Assembly (NCBI GenBank): GCA_964474905.1
Contig: CAYYUP010000021.1
Location: forward strand, 1-64,000
Reading direction: 5' to 3'
Length of the DNA stretch: 64,000 bases
DNA from: JADJRG01 sp964474905
Lineage (GTDB): Bacteria > Myxococcota_A > Polyangia > Nannocystales > Nannocystaceae
Position 1 is the first letter of the stretch; each line of letters begins with the position of its first letter. Position numbers and translations under genes: made by a program. This document shows, piece after piece, positions 52,550 through 60,554 of this stretch. The notes beneath the pieces were generated by a model. The model did not search any database, was not told the origin of the DNA, and saw nothing but the letters and a program-made list of their open reading frames with translations.

Positions 52550-54313
52550 TCAGTCGAGAAAGCCGACGACCAGGAAGACCAAGAGCATAAATGTCAGCAG
52601 TACCATCGCCCCGCCGAGGCTCCACTCGCGGAAGAACCCGCCCTGGTTTTCGCGTGTCTCGGGCCTGGTCATGGCTGCGCCGAAACGCTTGGCCTCGATG
52701 AAAAACACATCGCGAAACCACCCCAAGACGGTGACGAGCGGCCGGAGGATGCCCCGCCAGAGCCAGGGCACGAAACTCCGCCAGATCCAGTCGAAGTCCA
52801 GGGTGATCGTCAGCGTGCGCTTGAGGACAGGTAGCAGCAGGAAGAACGCCAGTCCGCTCCAGAGTAGGAGTTGCAGCTGTGAGACCACGTGTGAGACCGT
52901 GTAGGGCTCGTAGAGGGTCTCACCGGCGGCTGCCGGGAAGGGCAGGATCGCGTAGAGGGGCTCGTAAGCGACGCCTATCAGGATGCAGAGCCCGGCGAAG
53001 AGCAGCATCGCGGCCTTCATGTTCCAGGGCGGATCAGGTGGCCGCAGCCCGGAGTCCTTTTGGAAGAAGACAAACCAGGGGAACTTGATGCCCGCGTGCA
53101 GGAAGACGCCGGCCGAGGCTGCGGTCAGGATCATCCAGGCGACAAAGAGGTGGTTGTCGGCCGCCGCCGTCGAGATCATCGACTTGGAGACAAAACCCGA
53201 GGTCCAGGGAAAGGCCGAGATCGCCAGGGCGCCGATGATGCCGCACCACATGGTGATCGGCATCGTGTGGTAGAGCCCGCCCAAATCGGTGCACTTGCGC
53301 TTGCCGGTCATGTAGACGACCGAACCCGCCGACATCAGCAGTAGCGCCTTGTAGATGATGTGGGCGAAGGCGTGGGCGGCCGCACCGTTGAGGGCCATCT
53401 CGGTGCCGATACCGATGCCACAGACCATGAAACCGACCTGGTTGACGATCGAGTACGCCAGGATCCGGCGCATGTCGTTCTCTAGGATCGCGTAGACGAT
53501 GCCGTAGACCGCCATCATCAGACCGGCGTAGATCAGCAGCTCGGTGCCCGCGAAGAGCACCATGAGCACGTAGACCGCAGTCTTGGTGGTGAACGCCGAG
53601 AGGAAGACGGTGCCGCTCTCGGAGGCCTCGGGGTAGGCGTCGGCGAGCCAGGAGCCGAAGGGCGGGGTCGCGGCGTTGATCAGGATGCCGATGAGGATGA
53701 GCCAGGGCGCGATGTCGCTGGGGCCGTTGAACGAGAGCGCATCAAAACCGGCGGGGCCAAAGGCGAAGTACTCGAGGCCTAGGGGGCTCTGCACGCCGCC
53801 GCTTTGGAGGGCGAATACGTGGGCCAGAATGCCCGCCATGAGCACCGCGCCGCCGACAAAGTGGACCGCGGCATAGCGCAGACCGGCGCGGCCTGAGGCC
53901 TCGGTATTTCCGCACCAGACGACGATGGTCGAGCCGACGGCCATCATCTCCCAGAAGATGAAGAGGCTGAGGATGTCGCCCGCGAAGGTGACGCAGATCG
54001 CCGAGCCGGCGTAGACAAAAGCCGCCGGCAGCTCGACCCTGCGGTTTTGGTTGAGCGAGAAGAGAGCCCCACCAAACGCCATCAGCGAAAAGATGGTCGC
54101 GAAGACCCGCGTCGGCGGGTTCCACTGGAGAAGGGTCATCTCCATGTCGCCCATAAAGGGCACGGTCACGTGGGCGTTGTCGGGCACTAGCCAGACCGCG
54201 ACCAGGGTCGCGAGCGGCAGCAGCAGGCTGTAGGCGCTCCTGACCACACCACCCATAAAGGGCAGCAGGAGGGCACCCAGCACCAAGATGAGCCCCGGCG
54301 GAAACTCAATCAT
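52550..54313 (-). CDS. Third antiporter-like subunit of Mrp module (MrpD/NuoL-like, divergent)
   Basis: 587 residues with about 14-16 membrane helices of the NADH-quinone oxidoreductase/Mrp antiporter family (Proton_antipo_M). The helix-5 Glu is kept (FIFWEMMAVGSTIVVW). The region that normally carries the helix-7 Lys reads LINAATPPFGSWLADAYPEASESG, with no Lys before the PPFGSWL, unlike the two sister subunits; the next Lys is in SAFTTKTAVYVL. C-terminal helix ends in FLVVGFLD. It starts within the small gene before it (8-nt overlap) and closes the operon. Confidence 0.9.
   Translation of the reverse strand: MIEFPPGLILVLGALLLPFMGGVVRSAYSLLLPLATLVAVWLVPDNAHVTVPFMGDMEMTLLQWNPPTRVFATIFSLMAFGGALFSLNQNRRVELPAAFVYAGSAICVTFAGDILSLFIFWEMMAVGSTIVVWCGNTEASGRAGLRYAAVHFVGGAVLMAGILAHVFALQSGGVQSPLGLEYFAFGPAGFDALSFNGPSDIAPWLILIGILINAATPPFGSWLADAYPEASESGTVFLSAFTTKTAVYVLMVLFAGTELLIYAGLMMAVYGIVYAILENDMRRILAYSIVNQVGFMVCGIGIGTEMALNGAAAHAFAHIIYKALLLMSAGSVVYMTGKRKCTDLGGLYHTMPITMWCGIIGALAISAFPWTSGFVSKSMISTAAADNHLFVAWMILTAASAGVFLHAGIKFPWFVFFQKDSGLRPPDPPWNMKAAMLLFAGLCILIGVAYEPLYAILPFPAAAGETLYEPYTVSHVVSQLQLLLWSGLAFFLLLPVLKRTLTITLDFDWIWRSFVPWLWRGILRPLVTVLGWFRDVFFIEAKRFGAAMTRPETRENQGGFFREWSLGGAMVLLTFMLLVFLVVGFLD
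52623..52640. repeat. Right copy of 18-bp direct repeat
   Basis: CACTCGCGGAAGAACCCG inside the 3' end of the divergent antiporter gene, where the minus strand codes GFFREW. Pairs with 51382-51399. Confidence 0.85.
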
Positions 54314-54593
54314 CGTAGAAGGTGTCCCTTCGCTTGAGCACCAGACCGACGACGAACTTCGATACGAAGACCATCACGATGCAGGCGCCCAGGCCGTAGA
54401 GCGAGTAGAAACCCGGGGTTCCGTCGATGCCAAAATGCGCGTGGTGGTGGACAAAGACGTCGGCGAAGGCGAGCAGGAGGAGGACGATGCCAGAGCCTAC
54501 CCAAAACGCCCGCACGGCTCTCGGGCTCTCGTCGAGCATCGATTGCCAGGGTGCGCGAAGCTTGGCGATCAGGCCTTGGTTTGGGTCGCTCAT
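54306..54593 (-). CDS. Small membrane protein of the Mrp operon
   Basis: 95 residues. Two membrane helices (AFWVGSGIVLLLLAFADVFV and SLYGLGACIVMVFVSKFVVG) flank a His-rich loop (HHHAHFGIDG). It overlaps the genes on both sides (4 and 8 nt), so it is made in step with the antiporter subunits and is probably part of the complex. Not recognised as a classic Mrp subunit. Confidence 0.85.
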   Translation of the reverse strand: MSDPNQGLIAKLRAPWQSMLDESPRAVRAFWVGSGIVLLLLAFADVFVHHHAHFGIDGTPGFYSLYGLGACIVMVFVSKFVVGLVLKRRDTFYDD

Positions 54594-56143
54594 GGCAGTG
54601 GCAATCCCTTGAAGATCTGCTGGGCGAGGCCGAGAATAATGTCGGGGAAGAAGAAGAGCAGGACCGTGCAGGCGGCGGTGCAGCTGAGTGCGAAGACCAT
54701 CGGCAGCGGCGCTTCGCCGTGGTCGTGCCCGGGCTTGGCTTTGTCATCTGCGGGATCGCTTAACGGCAGGTGTTTGTCGTGATCCGGCGGTGCTCTAAAA
54801 AACGCCCGCCAGACGATCGGCAGGAAGTAGCCGGCGTTTAGCAGGGTCGAGATCAGGACGACGACGATCACGAAGGTGTGGCCGGTCTCCCAGGCGCCGC
54901 CAAGCAGGTACCACTTGGAGATAAAACCAGCGGTCGGCGGCACGCCGATCATCGACAGGGTGCCGATCGCGAAGGCGCCCATGGTCCACGGCATCTTGCG
55001 GCCGATGCCGTCGAGCTCGGAGACTTTGGTTTTGTGGGCGGCGGTGTAGATCGAGCCGGCGGCGAAGAAGAGGGTGATTTTGCCGAAGGCGTGGGCGGCG
55101 ATGTGGATCGACGCGGCCATAAAGCCGAGCGGTGAGAGCAGCGACGCCGCGATCGTGATGTACGAGAGCTGCGAGATCGTCGAGTAGGCCAGGCGTCGCT
55201 TGAGGTTGTCCTGGAAGAGGGCGATGAACGAGGCGATCAGGATGGTCGAGCCGGCGACGTAGACCAGCCACTCGCCCTGGGCAGCGTCGACCAGGCTGGC
55301 GGTGCCAAAGACATAGATGCACACCTTGACGACCGAGAAGACCCCGGCCTTGACGACGGCGACGGCGTGCAGCAGTGCCGAGACGGGCGTTGGTGCGACC
55401 ATGGCCGCCGGCAGCCACTTGTGCATCGGCATCAGCGCGGCTTTGCCGATGCCGAACATGTACATGAAAAAGAGCACGCCGAGCATCGGCCCGGTCAGGC
55501 GACCGCTCGCCAGCGCCTCGGTAAATACGCCGCCTGGCGCGAAGGCCAGGTCACCGGTGAAGAAGTAGGTGGCGATGATCGCCGGCAGCAGCAGACCGAT
55601 GGACGTGCCGACCAGGATGCCGAGGTAGATCCGCGCCGAGCGGACCGCTGCGGGCGTGCCTTTGTGGGCGACCAGCGGGTAGGTCGAGATGCTGAGCGCC
55701 TCGTAAAAGACGAAGAGCGTCAGGATGTTGCCCGAGAAGGCGATGCCCATCACCGACGCGATCGCGAGGGCAAAACAGACGTAAAAGCGCGTCTGGTTTT
55801 TCTCGCGGTTGGCCCGCATGTAGCCGACCGAATAGAGCGAGTTTAGGATCCACAGGCTCGAGGCGATGAGCGCGTAGATCATGCCGAGCGGCTCTAACTT
55901 GAGCATCAGCGGCAGGCCCGGCAGCATCTCGATGAGCACGATCGGATCCGCCGCCCAGGTGGTCTGCCAGAAGCCGTCGGCGAGAACCGTTGGCAGCATC
56001 TGCAGGACGACACCGAGCAGAGCCACCGAGGTGAGCACCGTGATGAGTTCGCGCAGGTTGGGCCAGCGACCGAAGAGTGCGATCAGCAGGGCGCCGGTGG
56101 CCGGCACCAGCATCGCTAGCAGGGGAAGCTCGATGCCGATCAC
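54590..56143 (-). CDS. Second antiporter-like subunit (MrpD/NuoN-like)
   Basis: 517 residues and about 14 helices of the proton-translocating antiporter family. Key residues are present: the helix-5 Glu in VFYEALSISTYPLVAHKG, and Lys residues in GKAALMPMHKWLPAAMVAPTPVSALLHA. It should carry H+ or Na+ across the membrane. An insert rich in Asp/His/Lys (PPDHDKHLPLSDPADDKAKPGHDHGEAP, split over two parts) lies before the last helix. Overlaps its neighbours by 4 nt on both sides. Confidence 0.93.
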   Translation of the reverse strand: MIGIELPLLAMLVPATGALLIALFGRWPNLRELITVLTSVALLGVVLQMLPTVLADGFWQTTWAADPIVLIEMLPGLPLMLKLEPLGMIYALIASSLWILNSLYSVGYMRANREKNQTRFYVCFALAIASVMGIAFSGNILTLFVFYEALSISTYPLVAHKGTPAAVRSARIYLGILVGTSIGLLLPAIIATYFFTGDLAFAPGGVFTEALASGRLTGPMLGVLFFMYMFGIGKAALMPMHKWLPAAMVAPTPVSALLHAVAVVKAGVFSVVKVCIYVFGTASLVDAAQGEWLVYVAGSTILIASFIALFQDNLKRRLAYSTISQLSYITIAASLLSPLGFMAASIHIAAHAFGKITLFFAAGSIYTAAHKTKVSELDGIGRKMPWTMGAFAIGTLSMIGVPPTAGFISKWYLLGGAWETGHTFVIVVVLISTLLNAGYFLPIVWRAFFRAPPDHDKHLPLSDPADDKAKPGHDHGEAPLPMVFALSCTAACTVLLFFFPDIILGLAQQIFKGLPLP

Positions 56144-57660
56144 GGTGTGCCTCCCAGGAGGCTAGCGGCGGCCCGCGTTGCGACATCCGTGGTGAAGCTG
56201 GTGTCGATGCCGAAGTAGATGCTGAGGCCGATCAGGATCCAGATCGGGATCAGCATCGATGCCGGCGCCTCGGTGGCGGTGGCCGAGCGTCCCGTGGGTT
56301 CGTGGAAGAAGAGCGCCTCGATGATCTTCCAGACGTAGACCAGAGCGATCAGCGAGCCCAGGAGCACGACGATAGCGAGGCCCCAGAAGCCGGCGTCGAG
56401 GGCCCCGCTGACCAGGTACCACTTGGAGATGAAACCGGCGGTCAGCGGGAAGCCGATGAGACCCAGGCCGCCGAGTGCGAGGGCGCTGGCGGTCAACGGC
56501 ATGCGTTTGCCGAGGCCGCGAAGGTCGCGGAGTTCGGTGCCGCCGACCCGGTAGGCGATGGCCCCCAGGGCCATAAACATGCCGCCCTTGGTCACCGCGT
56601 GGTTGAAGATATGCACGATCGAACCGGCGACGCCGTTGGGGTTGGCGAGCGAGAAACCGGCGACGATGTAGCCGATTTGGCCGATGCTCGAGTAGGCGAG
56701 CAGGGTTTTTGCGTTGGTCTGGCGGCAGGCGGTGAGCGACGAGAAAACGATGCCGAGGCTCGCCATGCCCAGGAGCACGAAGTGGCTGGGCATCGCGTAA
56801 AACGAAAAGCCGACGCCGAAGATCCCAAAGAGGAAACGGAAGGCCATGTAGACCCCGACCTTGGTCGCGGTCGCTGCGAGCAGGGCGGAGACCGCCGAGG
56901 GCGCGTAGGTGTAGGCCTTTGGCAGCCACATGTGCAGCGGGTAGAGGGCCATCTTGAGCGAGAGGCCGACGACCAAGAAGGCGAAGGCGACCAGCACCGT
57001 GCGGTTTTGGTCGAGGTCCTGCATGCGCAGCAATTGGCTGTGCATGTCCTCCATGTTGAGGGTGCCGGTGACCATCATCAGGTAGCCGATGCCCAAAAGG
57101 ATGAACGAGGCGCCGACCGAACCGAGGATCAGGTAGCGCAGCGACGCTGTCAGGGCCCGCCGATCGCGATCCTTGCCCATCGCGATCAGGGCGTAGACCG
57201 TGAGAGAGGAGATTTCGAGGAGCACGTAGACGTTGAAGGCGTCGCCCGTGACCGTGATGCCGAGCAGGCCGGTGATCGCCAGCAACCACACCGAATAGAA
57301 GAAATTGTGGCGGTCACTGGGGATCTCATCCTCGACGCTGAGCTGGGCGTAGAGCGTGGTGATGAAGCCGACGCCGGCGACCACCAGGAGGATGAAGGCG
57401 TTCAAAAAATCGACGCGGTACTCGATGCCCCACCAGCGCGGCCAGTTGCCGAGTTCGTAGGAGATGTAGGGCTCGGTGCCGGCGAGCAGCGTCATCATCA
57501 GCTGGATGGTGAGCGCGAAGGTGGTGCCGGTAACCAGGCTCGCCCACGCCCAGGGCAGAAAGCCGCGGCCGGTGAAGGTGGCGATGATGCCCCCGAGCAG
57601 CGGCGTGAGCACCACGAGGACCGGGAGGTTGGCTTGGATATCAAGCATCATCGATTTCAC
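56140..57660 (-). CDS. mrpD: Monovalent cation/H+ antiporter subunit D (MrpD)
   Basis: 506 residues. Fourteen-helix MrpD: helix-5 Glu in YVLLEISSLTVYALIAMG, helix-7 Lys in SLKMALYPLHMWLPKAYTYAPSAVSALLAAT (quoted in part: KMALYPLHMWLPKAY), and Lys in VTKGGMFMALG. Proton path residues therefore look complete. It follows mrpC with a 20-nt overlap and runs into the second antiporter-like gene with a 4-nt overlap. Confidence 0.94.
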   Translation of the reverse strand: MKSMMLDIQANLPVLVVLTPLLGGIIATFTGRGFLPWAWASLVTGTTFALTIQLMMTLLAGTEPYISYELGNWPRWWGIEYRVDFLNAFILLVVAGVGFITTLYAQLSVEDEIPSDRHNFFYSVWLLAITGLLGITVTGDAFNVYVLLEISSLTVYALIAMGKDRDRRALTASLRYLILGSVGASFILLGIGYLMMVTGTLNMEDMHSQLLRMQDLDQNRTVLVAFAFLVVGLSLKMALYPLHMWLPKAYTYAPSAVSALLAATATKVGVYMAFRFLFGIFGVGFSFYAMPSHFVLLGMASLGIVFSSLTACRQTNAKTLLAYSSIGQIGYIVAGFSLANPNGVAGSIVHIFNHAVTKGGMFMALGAIAYRVGGTELRDLRGLGKRMPLTASALALGGLGLIGFPLTAGFISKWYLVSGALDAGFWGLAIVVLLGSLIALVYVWKIIEALFFHEPTGRSATATEAPASMLIPIWILIGLSIYFGIDTSFTTDVATRAAASLLGGTP

Positions 57661-58042
57661 GCCCCCGTGTTTGCCGGTCGAGCTCGGCGATTTCGTCGTA
57701 CTCGATGGTGCCGTAGGACCACTTGATGTTGATGATGATCGCCAGGGCGACCGCCAAAACGCTGACCGAGACGACGATCGCGGTGAGGATCAGAACGTGC
57801 GGAAGCGGGTTGTCGTAGGGCCCGAGGGACTTGATCGTGCCGTCGCCGACGGTGGTCCAAATCGGTGCCGTGCCGCCGTCCACCACTGCCATCGAGATGT
57901 AAAAAAGGAAGATTCCGGTCTGGAAGAGCCCGAGTGCGATCGCCTGCTTGACCAGGTTCTTTTTGGCGATCACGCCGTAGAAGCCGATCATCATCAGGAT
58001 GATGTAGATCCAGTAATTGTAGATGCCGAGGAGCTCGGTCAT
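57641..58042 (-). CDS. mrpC: Monovalent cation/H+ antiporter subunit C (MrpC, NuoK-like)
   Basis: 133 residues, three membrane helices as in NuoK/MrpC: YNYWIYIILMMIGFYGVIAKKNLVKQAIALGLFQTGIFLFY (the first two joined) and DNPLPHVLILTAIVVSVSVLAVALAIII. The helix-2/3 pattern DPLPQALVLTAIV is represented by NPLPHVLILTAIV. The C-terminal tail is longer and acidic. Between the fused B subunit (4-nt overlap) and D. Confidence 0.93.
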   Translation of the reverse strand: MTELLGIYNYWIYIILMMIGFYGVIAKKNLVKQAIALGLFQTGIFLFYISMAVVDGGTAPIWTTVGDGTIKSLGPYDNPLPHVLILTAIVVSVSVLAVALAIIINIKWSYGTIEYDEIAELDRQTRGREIDDA

Positions 58043-59238
58043 GACACGTTCTCCTGGGTCTTGGCCTTGGCCTTGGCCTTCGCCGGCAGCTCGGCGAGCT
58101 GGTTGAAGATGATGACCATAACGGTGCAGACCGTGATGCCGACGCCGTACTCGACGAGTGTCATGCCGAGCGCTTCGCCGTCACCGGGGCTCGCAGTGTT
58201 GAGCATCGAGTAGTCGAGGAACTTGCCGCCGAGCAGCATGCAGGCGACGCCGACGCCCGCGTAGAGCAGTACACCGATGGCGGCGAGTACCTCTAGAGTG
58301 CGCGGCGAGACGATTTGGTAGAGCGCGTTTCGCCCGTAGATGAGCGCGTAGAGGATAAACGCGGTGGCCAGAATGACGCCGCCTTGGAAACCGCCGCCGG
58401 GTCCGATCTCGCCGTGGGTGATCACGTAAAACCCGAAGACCATAATGAAGGGGATGAACATCTTGGTCATCACCCGGAGGATCACCTGGCCGCGCAGAGT
58501 CGCACCGACCTGGGGTCCTTCGAGCTCGGCGTCCTCCTCTTTGCGGCGCAGCAGGAGGATCAGCGACATGCCGGCGGTGAAGATCACCGTGGTCTCAAAC
58601 ATCGTGTCAAAGCCGCGGTAGTCGGCGAGCAGCGAGGTGACGGCGTTGGGCACGTGGCCGTTGAAGTCGTCGGTGGGGTGCTTGTGGGCGCCCTCGTGAT
58701 GCTCGGCGGTTTCGTCGTGATGGCCCGCGTCGGCACTCGCGTGTTTGTTGGCAGCGATCGCCGCGGTCGGGGTCATGCGCGGCGGTGCCACAGTGCCCTC
58801 GGCGGGTAGCTGCTTGCCCTGGCGGTGGCTGGCGGCGGCGACCGTCTGCGACATCATCTCGGGCACCCGGTAGTGGTGGATCGTCGCGTTTGGATCGCCG
58901 AAGCGCGGCATGTCGAAGGTGCCGTAGATCAGCGCCGCACCGGTGAGCAGCGTGACCAGCAGTGCAGGCACGTGCAGCCGGTGCTTGGCCGGTTTGGCGT
59001 CGCGGCGGGTGTGCACCAGAGTGCCGATCAGGAGGATCGTCGAGATGCCGCCGCCGACCGCCGCCTCGGTGAAGGCGACATCCATCGAGTGCATGTTGGT
59101 CCAGACCAACGCCATCAGCAGCGAGTAGACGCTGGAGAGCATCGCCACCGCGTAGAGGGAGCGAACTTCGATGATCGCGACGGCGCAGATCGTCACCAAA
59201 AAGAGGAGCACCGAGTCGATGAGCAGGACCTCATTCAT
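58039..59238 (-). CDS. mrpB: Fused DUF4040 (MbhD)-MbhE-MrpB antiporter subunit
   Basis: 399 residues from the ATG at 59238, which overlaps the mrpG stop by 8 nt. Residues 1-80 (EVRSLYAVAMLSSVYSLLMALVWTNMHSMDVAFTEAAVG, quoted as start and end of a DUF4040/MrpA C-terminal module), an MbhE-like middle ending in DYRGFDTMFETTVIFTAG, and an MnhB domain (FYVITHGEIGPGGGFQGGVILATAF...VEYGVGITV) lie on one polypeptide. Between them is a His-rich loop (about 162-193, eight His). The MrpA large N-terminal domain is not here; separate antiporter genes supply it. Confidence 0.92.
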   Translation of the reverse strand: MNEVLLIDSVLLFLVTICAVAIIEVRSLYAVAMLSSVYSLLMALVWTNMHSMDVAFTEAAVGGGISTILLIGTLVHTRRDAKPAKHRLHVPALLVTLLTGAALIYGTFDMPRFGDPNATIHHYRVPEMMSQTVAAASHRQGKQLPAEGTVAPPRMTPTAAIAANKHASADAGHHDETAEHHEGAHKHPTDDFNGHVPNAVTSLLADYRGFDTMFETTVIFTAGMSLILLLRRKEEDAELEGPQVGATLRGQVILRVMTKMFIPFIMVFGFYVITHGEIGPGGGFQGGVILATAFILYALIYGRNALYQIVSPRTLEVLAAIGVLLYAGVGVACMLLGGKFLDYSMLNTASPGDGEALGMTLVEYGVGITVCTVMVIIFNQLAELPAKAKAKAKTQENVS

Positions 59239-59596
59239 GGTCGCCACTCCTCTCGGTTCGGGTGGTGGCCATGCTCGAATCCAGCTTTTGGTCGCGGTTG
59301 CGGGTCCAGGGCGCGAGGCCGTCGAGTCGCGCCGCCTTGGTGATCGCGTGCGTCGCCGTGGGGGCGGTGAAGAGCAGGAGTACGGCGATGAGCACCAGGC
59401 GAACGCTGACTCCCCAGTCGGGCGAGACAAAGAGCAAGCCCCCGAGGATCATCGCCTGGGCGAACGAGTCGGTCTTGCCGGCGGCGTGCAGGCGGCTGTA
59501 AAAGTCGGGGAAGCGGAGCAGGCCCAGAGACCCGGTCAGCGAGAAGATGCAGCCGATCCCGAGGAACACGGCGGTGACGATCTCCGGCCAGTGCAT
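59231..59596 (-). CDS. mrpG: Monovalent cation/H+ antiporter subunit G (MrpG)
   Basis: 121 residues, three helices of the MnhG/PhaG family: FLGIGCIFSLTGSLGLLRFPDFYSRLHAAGKTDSFAQAMILGGLLF contains the invariant GLLRFPDxxSRxHAAxK motif. The C-terminal 35 residues are a polar tail. Its ATG overlaps the mrpF stop by one base (TGATG). Confidence 0.95.
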   Translation of the reverse strand: MHWPEIVTAVFLGIGCIFSLTGSLGLLRFPDFYSRLHAAGKTDSFAQAMILGGLLFVSPDWGVSVRLVLIAVLLLFTAPTATHAITKAARLDGLAPWTRNRDQKLDSSMATTRTERSGDHE

Positions 59597-59850
59597 CAGT
59601 CGAGACGACCCTTCTCGATGAACTTAAGAATCGCCACCGTGGTGATGAAAGAGACCAGCGTGTAGACGATCGCGAGGTCGAGGAAGTCGGGACGACCGCT
59701 GGCAAAGCCGAGCAGGGCGACGACGAGAACAGTCTTGGTGCCCATCGCATTCATCGCCAGGATTCGGTCGTAGGCGGTGGGTCCGCGCAGCGCTCGAACG
59801 AGGATGAGCAGGGCCCCAACCAGTAGGGCTAAAATGGCCGCAATGTACAT
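59596..59850 (-). CDS. mrpF: Monovalent cation/H+ antiporter subunit F (MrpF)
   Basis: 84 residues, three membrane helices. RGPTAYDRILAMNAMGTK is the MrpF/MnhF signature (RGPxxxDRILALNxxGT), then a helix and DLAIVYTLVSFITTVAILKFI. The ATG directly follows the mrpE stop (TAGATG), so translation is coupled. Confidence 0.95.
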   Translation of the reverse strand: MYIAAILALLVGALLILVRALRGPTAYDRILAMNAMGTKTVLVVALLGFASGRPDFLDLAIVYTLVSFITTVAILKFIEKGRLD

Positions 59851-60330
59851 CTAGGAGCTGCCCTCTACGCGTTTGACGCGCTTCTCCATGCCCCCGTCGA
59901 GGAGCCCCTCGGCGGCTTCGGCCGTGAGCGCGTGGATGAGCAGGCCGTCGTCGCCGACCTCGACGGTGACGGTGCCCGGGGTGAGGGTGATCGAGTTTGC
60001 GTAGGTGATCGTGCCGAAGGCTGTTTTGGTCGTGCAGGGCACCTTGATGAGGTGCGGCGCGATCGCGAGGTCGGGGCTCCAGACTCGCTTCAGCACGTCG
60101 ATGTTCGAGACGATCACCTGGCCGATGAGGTAGGGCGCGTAGAGGATCCCGCGAAACCAGACGCCTAGGCCGGGGTAGCTCTCGTTGTCGACGAGCCCCA
60201 TCCTCGCGCTCAAAAAGACCGTGAGGGCTATGCAGGCAGCGCCTACGCTCATCAGGAGGCTGTTGTGGAACTGCCCTGAGAGGAGCGCGTAGAAGCCACA
60301 GAGCACGAGTACGCAGGTCACATATCGCAT
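59851..60330 (-). CDS. mrpE: Monovalent cation/H+ antiporter subunit E (MrpE)
   Basis: 159 residues. Two N-terminal helices, then LIGQVIVSNIDVLKRVWSP and KTAFGTITYANSITLTPGTVTVEVGDDGLLIHAL, the MrpE/MnhE signature (YANSITLTPGT). First gene of the nine-gene operon. The upstream 224 bp are shared with divergent mutS2 and hold a spaced inverted repeat. Confidence 0.95.
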   Translation of the reverse strand: MRYVTCVLVLCGFYALLSGQFHNSLLMSVGAACIALTVFLSARMGLVDNESYPGLGVWFRGILYAPYLIGQVIVSNIDVLKRVWSPDLAIAPHLIKVPCTTKTAFGTITYANSITLTPGTVTVEVGDDGLLIHALTAEAAEGLLDGGMEKRVKRVEGSS

Positions 60331-60381
60331 CGTTGCGTAGGGCAGAGGCTAGTATGTGGAGGGCCGTGATGGATACAAGAA

Positions 60382-60448
60382 AATGCGCGCGCTTTGATCT
60401 TTCATAGCTAAGGATCGGTGGCGGATATCAACTGCGCTCGCGCGCATT
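60382..60448. repeat. Spaced inverted repeat AATGCGCGCG ... CGCGCGCATT
   Basis: Two perfect 10-bp arms (60382-60391 and 60439-60448), 47 nt apart, in the divergent mrpE/mutS2 gap. The spacing suits two bound protein dimers or a loop rather than a terminator; chance is not excluded in GC-rich DNA. Confidence 0.55.
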
Positions 60449-60554
60449 CGGTGCATGTTCAGGGATCTCCATTGCGGTCGCTCTGTGCACTTCGCTGTCC
60501 GGGCCCTCTGAGATAGGATGACCGTCGCGCTGGCGAGGCTGCATACTCTGCCGC

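Noticed and set aside
56077..57726. A 549-codon open frame on the plus strand opposite mrpD
   Set aside because: It is antisense to a certain gene, has a Asp/Glu/Gln/His-rich composition typical of reversed membrane-protein codons, and no family features.
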